Shown here: positions 24,260-37,659 of the stretch, one piece after another | Layout of the letters: every line of letters starts with the position of its first letter | Numbering within the stretch: position 1 is the first letter of the stretch | DNA from: Epiperipatus broadwayi | Lineage: Eukaryota > Onychophora > Udeonychophora > Euonychophora > Peripatidae | Assembly: GCA_028023455.1 (NCBI GenBank) | Contig: JAQFVV010000012.1 | Coordinates: 10,454,499-10,518,498, forward strand | Length of the DNA: 64,000 nt | Direction of reading: 5' to 3' | Translations under genes and position numbers: made by a program | The notes under the pieces: generated by a model | Told to the model about the DNA's origin: nothing | The model's database searches: none | What the model saw: only the letters and a program-made list of their open reading frames with translations

Positions 24260-25125
24260 CTATTTTAAACTTGTAATCTATATATACATATTTAGTATGT
24301 GTACATAATTATGTATGTATAAAAAAATCAATAACTAAGTTTGCTATTTAAAATGGTTTTACAATTTTTATTTTAAAACAATTGTTTTTATTTTAAAACA
24401 ATTGTTTAAAAAAACTCCAACTTAAATAGAAAACTGCATTATTTATAATGATTGGGCAAAAAGTTAAAAAAGAAAACTTGCAATAATTTTTTTAAACAAT
24501 GATCTCCAATTTTCTTCTTTAGATATTTTTTTTAAATAATTGTTTTAAAATAGAAATAAAAACTGTCAAACAATGTTAAATATAAAACAGTTACTGTTTT
24601 ATTACACATATATAATTATGTACACATACTATTTATATATGTATTTAGTATATACATATTTCTTATGTCCAGAATTAATTAAGTCAATCCCTATTTTTTA
24701 TAACAAGTTCTAGTGATATATATATCAATTATAATGTCTAGCTACAATATAGTTTTATATTTTCATTTACTTTTGCAAATACTAAAAACATAAAAATAAC
24801 AGATAACAAAATTTTTTTATACTAAATGTTTTTATTGACTGTGCACTAAAAAGAAATAAAATAATTGTTTCTTCAACCACAATTGGAGTTTTTAGATTTA
24901 ACTTGAAATAAAAATGTGAGAGGGGTCCAGAAATTAATTAAGTCAATCCCTATTTTTTATAACAAGGAATTGACAATTATTTTCTGGACTTCCCATGCTT
25001 TTATTTCAAGTTAAATCTAAAAACTACAATTGTGGTTGAAGAAACAAAGAAACATTTTATTTCTTTTTAGTGCACACTCAATAAAAGCATTTAATATAAA
25101 AAATATTTTATCTCTATTATTATTG
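24260..25125. repeat. Foldback-type repeat, copy 2 (nested inverted repeats)
   Basis: Bases 24285-24660 are themselves palindromic: TAGTATGTGTACATAATTAT near 24293 recurs inverted near 24608-24632. Bases 24740-24920 are then inverted relative to 24985-25125, around a centre containing TCCAGAAATTAATTAAGTC. The same arms occur in copy 1 at the window start. It separates two pieces of one minus-strand RTE relic. Confidence 0.6.
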
Positions 25126-25139
25126 ATCTCATTTGACTA

Positions 25140-25750
25140 TGATACATTTTCACAGTCTGTTAACATTTTAAAATGATTGTAAATCCTAATTTAAAGTCAT
25201 TATAAAATTACTATATGTTAATGTTTTTCATGAATTTTCAACTAGCAATACGATCTTTCTTATGAGCTTTATTCTTCTAGTTTTCGATTAACATATATTT
25301 TATATCTCACTAAACAATGATTATATACTATCTGACGAGCACACTAGCCAAATAATAACTGTAATTCAATTCAGTTGTTTTTCAGTTAGAACTTTCCACA
25401 TCCATGTTTCTTAAAAATTTTCTCAGGTTTTGCAATGTCTCACTTCTAATTCTACAATTAAATTTACTTATAGCTATCATTTCTCAATCATTTTACCAAT
25501 TTTAGCAATACAAAATTTTAGGTTGTTCTGATCAAAAGTATCGTATATATCTATGCAAAAATTTGTATACCATCACCTTAATGAGAATTTATGAAAAAAT
25601 AATTCTGAATTATCTGCATTTGATATCATTAAGTTGAATAATTAATCTTGCCACTCCATCTGATAAACCATCAATTTCCATACTAAAACTCTTCCATTTT
25701 TTTTATTTACAATGAATGTAACTCCATTTTCATTTTTATTATTTTGCCTT
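25140..25750 (-). pseudogene. RTE-type LINE relic, minus strand, proximal part
   Basis: Aligns with 52370-52900 of the better preserved minus-strand RTE relic: the shared pattern begins with TTAAAATGATTGTAAATCCT and continues through a CTGATCAAAAGT segment. Frames are heavily broken and few protein motifs survive. It continues 23640-23990 after the foldback repeat. Confidence 0.4.
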
Positions 25751-25759
25751 CATAATTAA

Positions 25760-28700
25760 AAATATATATTTAATTTATTTCATTTTTTTTACTATATACC
25801 CTTTACTGATCTTTAAAAAGACAATTTTTTTTCTTTTTTTTTTAAAGTTCAATTTTTTTTAAATTGTTATCATAAGATACATTCTATGAAAGAAATGCTA
25901 TCCTAATAAGACAAAATGGTCTATTTTCATCCCAAGAAAAAAATTCTGAATAAAATTTATTCATTTTGTAATTAAAGCAAATTTAGACAATATATAATGA
26001 ATAATTATAAGTAGAAAATATGAGTGAATTAATTTTTATTGAATAACTTCATGCTGCAATCCATAAAAAAGATTTCTGACTTACTTGTTGAAAGCAGATT
26101 GTGTTCATTATGGATATAATTTCTGCAATATATATATAATTCAGCACATAAGTAAAAATAAACTTTCACTATATACATAATTAAAGAGCACTAAAAATAG
26201 ACTGAAAAGTGTGTGCATTTCCTAAAAAATATTTATTTAATCCTTATGCATTTCAATGAAAAAATTGTTTTATTTTAGTATTAAAATCTTTATTCAGTAT
26301 TATGAATTAATAAATTGTACTTTATTTATTATAAATATAAATTTACAAATAAAAAAACAACCTCAAAAACCGTAAGTTAAATAAAATGATATACATAATA
26401 AGAACACTTTTTTTTTATCAGTTCATTTTTGTAACGCTATTGAAAAAAGTAAATTAACAAAATCTTATTGATTGAATTTAATTTTTTAAGCATGATGCAT
26501 AAAACTATGAATTTTTAAAATTTAAAATTGCATTTATAATTATTAATATATCATAAAAATGTCCTGTACTTTGGTGTTTGATAGAGCATAATAATCATAT
26601 TTCCTTTTCATTGTTACTTTGGATTTCTTATCTTGTATTTTTAAAAATGAAATGTATTTAATTACTACACAATTTTTTTTAAATAATCATAAATATTTAA
26701 CCCTTCTATATTCTAACAGATTTCTTTGTCCTCACTTGCTATAAGCTTTAAACTTTCATTTTAATATTAAACCAATACTATTTATCAGAATATAATAAAT
26801 TTGACCTCATTTTATATTTTTGTTTACAAATGAAATAAATTTTTAAAAAATTACATTTGATTTCCAAAATCATTTTAGAAATTAGATTTTAATCAAAACA
26901 AAGCATCACTTTGTCATTCAAATAATGGGAGGAGCAGAGTTAATTTGTATATTGAATGAAATCTTTGATTGATGTTTGTTTTTAAAATCTCAATGAATAA
27001 TTAATATTTAGTACATCTATTAACTTATGCTTTAAAAGTTTAATTTTTTTTTAGTAATTTTTACAATATTGCTATGTCTTCTAACAGATTATTAGTGATG
27101 ATATTTTCTAGAAAGATCATATTCACCATGACCATAATTTCCATGGTAACATTAGTTAAAAAATATAATATTTTATATTTAAAACTAAAACATTTCTTTA
27201 GAAAATAAATATGTAATAATATATAGTTTTAACTTATAATAATTATCACACAATTACTATGCAAATCTAATCATAAACTTTCCAAAAAATCAAGTTTTTA
27301 GTCATTCATAATATTTTCTTGAAGTAATATTACAATGTTCCCACAAAATTCAAGAATGTCAAGAATATGATGAGTGTTCATCATTGTGGAGCTCGACATA
27401 CTTTGAAATGCACACTTTTCAATTGTCCTGACATCTTCAGAAATTTTTTGAAATTAAAATAATAGAAAAATACATTTAAAGTTTGGAAAAAAAAGGTTCA
27501 CAAAATCTCTCAGTAGAGGGCAAAAATGCAAATTTAATTTCTTCATTTCCAGACATAAAACATTGGTCTTATAAACAAATAAATTAAATAAACTATGAAA
27601 ATATATAACTTTATGTTCAATGCTAACAACAATCAAAGAAGAGTTTACAAATTTGTTTGTATGCCCAAGAATCAGTGATCTTCTAGACATTAGTTTTTCT
27701 CTGACTGCTAACATCTTCATATTTTTTAAGTTAATAAATCAATATTTCTTTTATTTATAATTTTTGCCATCAAATGAACATAAAATCAACAAAATAGCAT
27801 TAAAGAGCTACAAAAGTAATTTAAAGCTGAAGTGCAGCAGTGCCATCACAAAACTATAATATTATGCATTTGAGAATCATTTAATTAATATTCTTACAAC
27901 AGTAAAAAAAATATTTCCTTCCCAGGCAGAAATGCTTGTCATTGTAAGGATAAGTAATACTGACAAAAAAAAGATTCAATTACTTACTTAATAAAGCTAC
28001 AATAATCAATTGTATATTACATTTCTTGATTTAATTTTTATTTAAGTCTTACTTTTTGTAAAAAAAAAACTAAAAAAAAAAAACAATTTTCCCAACAGTG
28101 CTGTAAAAAAAATCTAACTTTTATTGTAGATAATAACAAAAACAAAATACATTGATAACAAAAATTATATCAAGAATAAATTTTAAAATGTATGTTATGT
28201 TACATTTTTTGAACATATTTTATTTTAAATGAAAGAATCGTGATTTAGTAGTATATCAAACTCATCCCCATCAGATATCCTAAATTCAAATAGTCACTAT
28301 AAAATTATCAATACTTTTTTTAAAATAAAAAATTCATAGCAACTGAACTACATAAATCAATATCTTCTTATTTATGTGCTTAAAGAAATACGTATTCAGT
28401 AATTATCACTTGTTTTTATATTTTTTGCCATAAGAAAATATTATAATTGCTTACTTGTTTTTATATAAAATTCTTAACTTATGAAGCCTTTTTGAGAAAT
28501 CAATTGACTTCATTGTCCAGAGTAACGATGCATAACAAAATATATCTCTCAATATAACTTTACCCTTTTTACATTAGCATTAGGAGTGAGAATTATATTT
28601 TTACATAAATAAACAACAATATTAAAAAGATTACTCATTACAATAATTAAATAAATCTATATGTATTTAATGAAATTATTTCAACTGTTTAATTCTTCAT

Positions 28701-29045
28701 TCTAATAAAAACTTTAAATAGAATAATATGATTTTAAATAATAGATTTTAAATAAAATAATAAAAAATTGGCATTGAACATCATAAGAAAGTTAATTATT
28801 ATGTGAGATATTTAAAACAGTAGCAAGCTTTCACTCATGGACAACTTATTAAGTTTGCAAATATAAATAGATAATTTGTCATTACATATTAGGTGTTAAC
28901 TCATAATAATAATATGTGATAGTTAAAATAATTACTAACATCATGAATTAGACATTCATAATCTTAATTAAAGCTCAAAATTTATGAAAATAGACATTAT
29001 AATAATAAACAAACCAGAAAAGCCAAAATTTATGAGAGTGAAAAG
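25760..29045. other. AT-rich gene-free stretch
   Basis: An 88-codon minus-strand frame at 27454-27720 has no recognisable motif. Otherwise there is only AT-rich sequence with homopolymer runs. Confidence 0.5.
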
Positions 29046-29552
29046 ACATTACACCCAGGTCTCATTTTATGCGGATTTTTTTAATGCAATTTTGAAGTTA
29101 TGCGATTCATATTTCTTCTTAATATCTTTGTATGCGGTTTTCTTTCTTGCGATAAAAATTATTAGATCAGAAGTCAAGCTCTGATAATGCGCTATTACTT
29201 TAAATATTATACATTTTGTGCACTCACACATCATATTTAAAGTAATAGCAAATTATCGGATTTCAACTTCCATCTAATAATTTCAATATTTTCAGCACTT
29301 TATAATAGTACTGTAATAGATTTTATGCAATAAAAAAGTTCATAATTCACTTAAAATCAGTATTTCTGCATTTTATATACACACATTAAATTTTACAAGA
29401 TTATAATGTAAATCTGTTCAAATGTTATAGATGAGTATACTATGCATGTTGTTGTTTTTGCATTTTAAATCACGTTCTATTTTTGCTTTTTTAAAAAAGA
29501 GTACATAATCAATCATTTAGTGTCTACAAGATTATTTTTAAAAGGTGAGTAA

Positions 29553-29764
29553 CAGTGGTGGGCACAATTAAATTTGACAATTACAAATTAAAATCTGATT
29601 TTTAATTGTAATTAATAATTTAAAACTTATGTAATGTGATCTGAAATTAACATTATGTGAAACGAAATTTGATTTTTAAACAGAATTGAAAATTAAAAAA
29701 TTAAAGACAAAAATAAGAATTTAATTTTTAATTGTTAGTTTTAATTAAATTTTGCCCAACAGTG
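29553..29764. mobile_element. hAT-type MITE nested in the Tigger element
   Basis: Starts CAGTGGTGGGCACAATTAAA and ends ATTTTGCCCAACAGTG, imperfect inverted ends of hAT type. It is flanked by GTGAGTAA (29545-29552) and GTGAGTAG (29765-29772), an 8-bp target duplication with one change. The interior is AT-rich with inverted AATTAAAAAT-like motifs and no coding content. Confidence 0.8.
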
Positions 29765-29833
29765 GTGAGTAGGTGTCTTTTTATTATCACAAGTCTAAGT
29801 TCTTATTTCTATTTTAAAATTTTAGTTTACCCT

Positions 29834-30076
29834 AATGGAGAGGAAAAAACACCCAAGAAAATGAATTTCTTTGGGAAAAAAAATTTCAGTTTTATATCGC
29901 TTAGTGAAATGGGAAGAATCAACAGCAATTGGAAAAGATTTTAGTTTGGGTGAGTCCACTATAAGATCAATTAAAAAAAATGAAGTTGGCGCTAGTTGTA
30001 TTTTCTCTTGTGATGAATCTGATGTCTTACCAGTTCACAAACAAACCTGCATATCATCAAATAGCAATAATGATTA
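29834..30076 (+). pseudogene. Tigger transposase, N-terminal DNA-binding fragment
   Basis: Starting at an ATG near 29838 the frame reads MERKKHPRK, a TGA stop, then ISLGKKISVLYRLVKWEES followed by DFSLGESTIRSIKKNE. This is the psq/CENP-B-type helix-turn-helix that binds transposon ends; the 'G.STI..IKKN' recognition helix is well preserved. The frame continues to a stop at 30077. The usual second HTH and the DDE nuclease (several hundred residues) are missing. The residues upstream of the internal stop also fall in a second overlapping frame. Non-functional. Confidence 0.7.
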
Positions 30077-30414
30077 AAATACAGTACATGTATGAAAAAA
30101 TATAAAATACTGTAAATTATATATAAAAATATATTGTTTTGAATAAAATTAAATGTTGTGGTTAATAAAAAAAAAAAGGAAAAAAGTTTGTCTTGTATCA
30201 ATTTTTTTTAAATTTGAAATTTTTTATTAGTCATATTTTATTTCCTTATTTTTTTATGTGAATTTTAAAGTAATTTTATGTTGTTGCTTTGCTTTTATGC
30301 GATTTGGGAAAATTACAATACGTATCCCCATTTTTCAAGGCAAGTAAGGTCTATTTTTGTGCGCGTTTTCTGAGGAACCTATCTACCACATAAAACGAGA
30401 CCCAGGAGTAGTTT

Positions 30415-33030
30415 CTTTTTTAGACTGCAGCTTAATTATTTTATAGATAAATGTATTGATAAATATTTCAATATTTTTATTACATGATCTCACTGTGTTG
30501 GTCAAAAAATTTTCTAGACATAACTAAGTGATTTTCAGAAATATCTCTAAAGTAGATATAATTATCATCACAAATAACAGTAGCCTACTTTTAGCTTTTA
30601 TTCTACTTGTTATTTATTATATTTAGTACTATTCTTTTAATTATTGTTTATCACCATCATTATAATTAAGTCTCATCAAGTTAACACTAATTGATTCATT
30701 TTTTAGACTTTTCAAACTATAGCAGTGATCCACCTACTTCAATACTGGACATTTTCTTCTTTTATATCAAATTTTCCTACATTATGAAGATTTTTCTAAT
30801 AAATTGCAATATTTTCTAATATAATCAAAGACAATTTCAGAGTGATCATTTGTATTTCAAACAAGAATAAGTGTAAAAATGTTTCTTCTCTATTTTTTAT
30901 ATTTCAAAATTATTTCTTCTCATCATATTCTTTATATTTTTATTTCTAAAAATAATCAATATGCAAACATATATATATAAATTTAAGTTAATTTATCAAA
31001 TGAAAAAAAAATCTAATGTTTTTATAATATATTTCCCTAATGCAGATAATGAATAAAATATTTATAATTATATATTGATTTATAAAGTTCAATAATATTG
31101 AGCAGACATGGGTATCATAATTAAATAATGTTGCATTGACAATTTTAACAAAAAAAATCACATTCAAAATGAAAAATTATGGATTCAATCATAACTTGTT
31201 TTATATATAAAATATACTCTTTTTTTTTATTAGTCAACTGCATTACCTGTTATAAGTATAGTAATCCATTCCATTACTCTATTCCATAGTAAATCCGAAT
31301 AAAGTAGTATCAAATTCCTACACTAGTTTCTGGTTACTGGCCTTCATTAATGAAAAACATATTTTCACATATATATCCAGCACTTACCATTACTTATTTT
31401 ATACTAATCTAATACAAACAAAATAGTCCCAGACAATCATGTTATATTATCAATAATACTTACTTACTGTCTTATAAATGCATACTCTTTCATTACATGA
31501 TTTTTGTCTGTAAAATAATAGAATTAATCAGGAATTATAAGCTATATCTAAAAAGTAATGTATTTGCACCATTAGTTTACAATTTTGGACTAATTTATAG
31601 ATTGGGTGGGGTCGAGGGTGATAGAAACTGTCTTGCTTTTATATGCCATTGATATTATTTCCTTTGTAATTGTACATTATACTAACTCATCTAAGTCAAA
31701 GTAGATTACACATTTTATATGCCTACAATTGTATACTCTTTAGTCAAATAAAAACTTTTATAAGATATACTTTTGCATTGTCAAGTGGTTTTATTTCAGT
31801 TCTTCTTCCAGAGATGATTCATGTTGCAGCATTCGAGAGCTTGCCTTCATGTTTATCTATTATCTTTTTAAAAGTAGAAATCAGGATTACTATTTGCTAA
31901 ACTATTTATTTCATTTGAGATGTTAAACCTTGGTATCCATTGATTTTAAAGGCTTTACAGGTTATTTTATTCCTTTGATCCAAGCAATACTTAACAGTAA
32001 GTCATGGACTTGTGGAAATAAAAAATTTTGAGAAGAACATTTCTTTGCAAATAGATTATTCATTGAGGTTCTATAAGTCTGGATATTTTATAACTATTAG
32101 ATCAAATTACAATGTCGGTAAGTGATATTTTGCACAGTTTACTAAATCATATGGAATATAATTCTCTAAATGTACACTTGGTTCTCCTTGATGGACAAAT
32201 ATTTGAAGTTTATTAACTTGGATTTTAATCTAAAACTAAAAATAATTTGTCATTAACTCCTATGTATACACAATGTTATACTGTAATTTTTAATATGTAT
32301 TTCACATGCAAAATGTTCATATGTAGAATCTTAGCATTAAATATTACAACTTTTCATTTTATAATAATGTTGGTGTTCTATAGACTGGATATTACTAATC
32401 TAATTTTTAAAATGTTTAAAGGTGGTGCAATAGTTTGCCATAATAGTTTTTTTTGTTTTTTTGTTGTTGTTGTTGTTTTCATATTTTTTTTATTTAGAAC
32501 TTTTTTTTTTCTATTTCAAAATAAAATAATTATTTTTGATTACTTTTTATCTAAAATTAAAAGTAAAATAGTTTTAAATAACTTATTCAAAACCAAAAAT
32601 TATTTTCAATATCTCACTGTCAATTGAAGATTTTTATGATTTTTCATCTCTTATATTCCACTCTCTGAATAAAACAATCAGATTATTCACTACTAATCAA
32701 TGTTTATTAAGTTAGCTATGTTTTTATTAGTTGAAAAAAATCCCTGCTTTACTTGAATTCAAGCTTTAGGTCATAGGTATATAAAGTGAGCATGAAAGGA
32801 CTATGAGATCCACTTCTTTTATACTTATCTATATTGTCTGAAGTCTCTGATAGTATATTTTATATTTATAGACTGCATTTCACAATTATCAATCAAATCG
32901 GTAAAACAGTATTCAACACACTGTAGTTTATAGAGTAAATGATCGAATCAAAAGTTAAAGATTCCTGAAGTGATTTTCAGTTTTGAGGAATGTAGAAAAA
33001 AAGCTGATCAATTGAATAAAACATAATCAC
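30415..33030. other. AT-rich gene-free stretch
   Basis: Open frames at 31670-31900 and 32247-32627 are T-rich and low in complexity, with no motif. There is a (TTG)n patch near 32460-32478. Nothing else is supported. Confidence 0.5.
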
Positions 33031-33037
33031 ATACCAC

Positions 33038-33381
<344 letters not shown>

Positions 33382-33436
33382 CGGTTTTCTAGTGTAAAGA
33401 CGTGTTTACTTGTTCTCTTGATTTTTTAAATTTTTA

Positions 33437-34344
33437 ATGATGGATTCATGTTCTATTTGTAAAGAACTTTTACCAAAAAATGATAATTTCGTATCCTGCT
33501 TTAGTTGTACGTCCGGTATGCACTTTGCATGTGCATCGTTGAGTGATACTACTTACCGAAGAATGTCTATAAAAAAGAAGCAAGAATGGAGGTGTGCTGC
33601 TTGTAGAGTTAGTTTTTCTAAGGCTAGTGATGTTTTGGATTCATCTATGACTGCTAAAAATTCACCTGATTTAATTTTGGAGGAAATTTTGGATAAATTA
33701 AAATTATTGCCGGTGATTCACAACACAATTTCAGAGTTATCTCAAGCAGTTGCTAATTTACGGACAGAAGTTATTTCTTTGCGTGAAAATGTGGATCGGA
33801 ATAATCAAGAAATAATTCGTCTTTCTAATTCTTGTACTTCAAATGAGAATGAGATTTTGTTATTGAAAGATAAATTACATTCTATGGAACGATTTAATCT
33901 GGATCATGAAATTGAAATACAGGGTTTGCCTTGTCAAGAAAATGAAAATTTGCCGTTAATTTTAACTAACGTGGCGGACAAGCTCGGTGTTACAGATGTC
34001 GCTGTAGATTTGGATCGGACGTTTTTCGTACAAAAAATAAATCAGGAGCTCCAGGTTTTGTTGTAGCTCGTTTTAAATCACGAAATTCTGCCATACAGTT
34101 TTTAATAAATAAAAAATCTGTTTTAACAGTTTCTCAAATTTTGCCTGGGGTTAATAATAACAAACGTATTTATATTAATCAGCGTTTGACTCCATTCAAT
34201 AGAAGGCTTTTATGGTTGGCGAAACAGAAGTTACGTTCTGGTCAAGGTTTTGCTTTCATTCATAATGGATCAGTGTATGTGAGAAAAGATTATAATTCTC
34301 CTCGTGTTTTAATTAGAAATGAAAGTGATTTGGAGTCATTCTGA
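33437..34344 (+). pseudogene. LINE ORF1 protein: PHD finger, coiled coil and FP-like C-terminal domain (one frameshift)
   Basis: Residues 5-56 form a C4HC3 PHD-like zinc finger: Cys5, Cys8, Cys21, Cys24, His29, Cys32, Cys53 and Cys56. A heptad-rich coiled coil follows (about residues 75-150), presumably for oligomerisation of the RNA-binding protein. Next comes IEIQGLP..ENENLPLI, resembling the start of RRM/FP-type ORF1 domains. The frame stops at 34066 after an A-rich run (near 34030-34040), but the neighbouring frame continues SGAPGFVVARFKSRNS and then KRIYINQRLTPFNRRLL to YNSPRVLIRNESDL, ending at TGA 34342-34344. This tail resembles the FP25K-type C-terminal domain found in several LINE ORF1 proteins. 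The ATG at 33437 follows a short UTR, and a second ATG follows it directly. One single-base indel breaks an otherwise complete ORF of ~300 codons; it could be a sequencing error. Confidence 0.85.
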
Positions 34345-34356
34345 AATTTATTTATT

Positions 34357-37179
34357 ATGATAAATTCTGATTTGATTTCTCAGGAAAAAGATTTTGCTTC
34401 ACTTAAATTATTTCATTTAAACATACGTAGCATTAGATGTCATTTTGATGAACTTGTAGTTTATTTAAATAATTTTCCTTTATTTCATTTTGATATAATT
34501 ATTTTAACGGAAACTTGGATTTCTTTACAAGAACAAAATTTATATAGTTTGAATGGCTATACGAGTATACTTTCTCCTCGTATGCATTTACGATCTGGTG
34601 GTGTTATGGTTTTTATAAAAACCGGTTTAGACTTTTCTTTCAATATTCCAACATTTAATACTGCAGAATGTATTTTATTAACTTTGAGACTCCCTAAATG
34701 TGTGCTTTCTATTTTGGCTATATATAGATCATGTACAAGTAAAGTTTTGGATTTTGTTACTGAACTTGATTCTTTGTTATTAGATTTGGGTTCAGAATCT
34801 GCTGTTTTAATGGGTGATCTAAATATTGATTTGTTAAATAATGCTTGTAAGTCTACTATAGATTATTTAAATTTACTTTATAGCTATGGATTTAGTCAAA
34901 CGCTTTTTTCACCTACGCGTATTACTCCTATATCTCAATCTCTTTTAGATCATATTTTTGTTAGATTAAGCATGCAGTTTATTTTCTGATTCGTCTCTTT
35001 CTAAATTATTTCTTACAGATCATTTTGCTACTGAATTAAAAATATTGAATTGTATGGATAATATTAATGTTTGTGCATATGTTGAGAAATTATCTTTTTC
35101 TAAATTGAATTATTTATTATCTGTTCAGAATTGGGATGAGATTTTTATGATAGATAATGTAAATGATGCATTTTTGGGGTTCCAAGCTATTTGTTTAGAT
35201 TTAATTGCTAAAGCAAAGTTTCATTTAAAATTGACAAGTAAGAATAGAAGAGGATCTCTTTGGGTGACAGATGCGCTGGTATGTAAAATTAATCAGAGAA
35301 ATGTATTAAAATCTTTGGATGGCTCATCAGATGTTTTAAAAAAACTTAATGTTGAAATTAAGTCTGATATTAGAAAGTTGAAGTTTAGATATTATCAAGA
35401 ATTTCTTAGTGATAAAAATGTTTCTTTGAAATGGAGAACAATAAATTCTTTGATTAAAAAATCTTCTCCTGATCGTATTAAATGTATTAAATATAATGAA
35501 AGTTTAATTGAGTTACAGAATAATGAAAAATATTTAGCTGATCGGTTTAATGAGTATTTTGTAAATTTATCGATGCGTGATGTGCCTGAGCAGATTTTGT
35601 CTTCTTATTCAAGTTTGAATTCTTTTTTATATTCTGATGTTTCTGAATCTCAGTTGTCTGTAGCAATTGATAGTTTAAAAATGTCACTTCTTTTGGACTA
35701 GATGGTATAACACCTAAGATGCTTAAAGAAAATAAGGTTGCATTTTTGCCTATTTTAGTTCATTTATTTAATTTATCTTTGCAGTCTGGATCATTTCCAG
35801 AATGTCTGAAAGTTAATGTTATTACTCCTGTTTATAAAAAGGGTGATTCTACTCTTATGGTCAATTATAGGCCAATTGCTATTATTTCTGTTTTTTCTAA
35901 ATTATTGGAAATGATTGTTAGGGATCAAATGTTGTCATTTCTGTTTAAAAATAAAATTTTATCTGACTATCAATATGGTTTTCTTCCTGGCAGAAGTACA
36001 TTAGATGCTTTAAAACATCATGTTCAGTATTTAACATCTTCATTGGATCAGGAACTTAAAACATTGGCTATTTATCTTGATTTATCTAAAGCATTTGATT
36101 CTGTTAATCATAACATTTTGATTAAGCGTTGCTACTTGTATGGTTTTCGTGGATCTATTGGTAGTTGGTTGGAGAGTTATTTAAATGATAGGAAACAGTT
36201 TACTAATATTTATGGTACTATCAGTGATGTTGTCTTGATTAATTCTGGAGTTCCGCAAGGTTCAGTACTTGGTCCTCTATTGTTTTTAATTCATATTAAT
36301 GATTTATTTTCATTGAAGTTACATTCTAAGATTTTTGGTTTTGCTGATGATATTGCTTTATCTTGCAATGCTGTTTCTTATAATCTTCTTAAAAAATTAG
36401 TGAATGAGGATTTGGACTCAATTGGTAAATGGTTGGCATATAATTCATTGTTGGTCAATTTAGATAAAACAAAAGCTATTCTTTTTTCTTACAAGTGTAC
36501 TTTTTTTTCTCTTAAGATTAAAATTTGCTGTAAGTATATTTTGCATTATAATAGTATATGTACTTGTGAGAATATTCCTTTGGTAGATAATTATTGTTAT
36601 TTGGGAATATATATTGACTCCAGATTGTCCTGGACAAATCACATTACCTATCTTTGTCAACGGTTACGTAATTTAAACTATATGTTTTATTATTTAGTTA
36701 AATTTCTTCCTAGGTCTGCTCTAATTTTTATTTACATTGCCTGTTATCAGAGTATTTTATCTTACAATATCATTATTTGGGGTAATGCTTCTCCACATAT
36801 TTTATCTTCTTTGCGTGTTTTGCAAAATTATACTTTGCGCATTATTTTTGGTAGATCTCGTTCCTCTTCTGTTCGAGATATTTATATTGCATTTGGTTTA
36901 TTTGATGTAAATCACTTATATCAATATAGAGTTATTTTTGATATTTTTTGTGCTAAACCTTTTCTGAATTCTAGAGTTTATGTTCTAAATACTCGTCTTT
37001 CTAATAAATTTCAATTACCTTTACCAAAATTTTTTAAGGAATCTAGTAGAAGACAATATGTTTATTCTGGGTCAAAGTTGTTTAATAAATTTGTATATGA
37101 ATGTTCAATTGATCTGAATAATATTTCTTATGTATCATTCAAAAAATATTTGTGTCAATGGTTGTGTAGTATGTATTAA
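34357..37179 (+). pseudogene. LINE ORF2 polyprotein: AP endonuclease and reverse transcriptase (two compensating frameshifts)
   Basis: The endonuclease begins LKLFHLNIRSI, then LTETW, AIYR, LMGDLNID and TRITP...LLDHIF, followed after a +1 shift near 34975 by LTDHFATE. The second frame runs to 35701. A second shift in an A-run near 35685 restores the first frame (FGLDGITPKML). RT motifs follow: PVYKKGDS and NYRPIAI, YGFLPGRSTLDAL, LDLSKAFDSVNH, SGVPQGSVLGPLLF, the catalytic GFADDIAL (FADD at 36340-36351), LVNLDKTKAI and YLGIYID. A Cys-containing C-terminal region ends at TAA 37177-37179 with no RNase H. Starting 12 bases after ORF1 suggests reinitiation or coupled translation. All catalytic residues I can identify are present, so only the two indels separate it from an active gene. 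About 940 codons in all, normal for this type. Confidence 0.9.
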
Positions 37180-37383
37180 TTTTGGCATTTATTTTATTTA
37201 ATTAATTAATTTTATTTATTTCCTAAACTGTTCTTTTGAGTTTTTGATTGTATTTTTATTTAATTTATTTTTACATGTAAATTCCACACACAAGATTTTT
37301 CTTGTTTGGAGTTTTTAAATATTTGTGATGTACTTTGTTTTATTTCATAGAATAAATTGAATTGAAATTGAAAATTGAATTGA

Positions 37384-37653
<270 letters not shown>

Positions 37654-37659
37654 TTACTA

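Larger units (their letters stand above)
29052..30408 (+). mobile_element. Tigger (pogo-superfamily) transposon, truncated, 1357 bp
   Basis: Left end CACCCAGGTCTCATTTTATG and right end CATAAAACGAGACCCAGGAG (complement) are bounded by TA at 29050-29051 and 30409-30410. It carries the N-terminal part of a Tigger/jerky-type transposase (29834-30076) and a nested hAT MITE (29553-29764). The catalytic DDE domain is absent, so it could move only with help. The MITE at 2486-3400 is an inverted, shorter family member. Confidence 0.8.

Noticed and set aside
27454-27720. 88-codon minus-strand open frame
   Set aside because: No recognisable domain, and nothing around it supports a gene; could be an unknown transposon scrap but I cannot show it.
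32247-32627. 126-codon open frame rich in Phe/Ile/Val
   Set aside because: Spans T-runs and a (TTG)n patch; low complexity, likely chance in T-rich DNA.
36460-36660. 66-codon minus-strand open frame
   Set aside because: Lies inside LINE ORF2 on the opposite strand; no motif.
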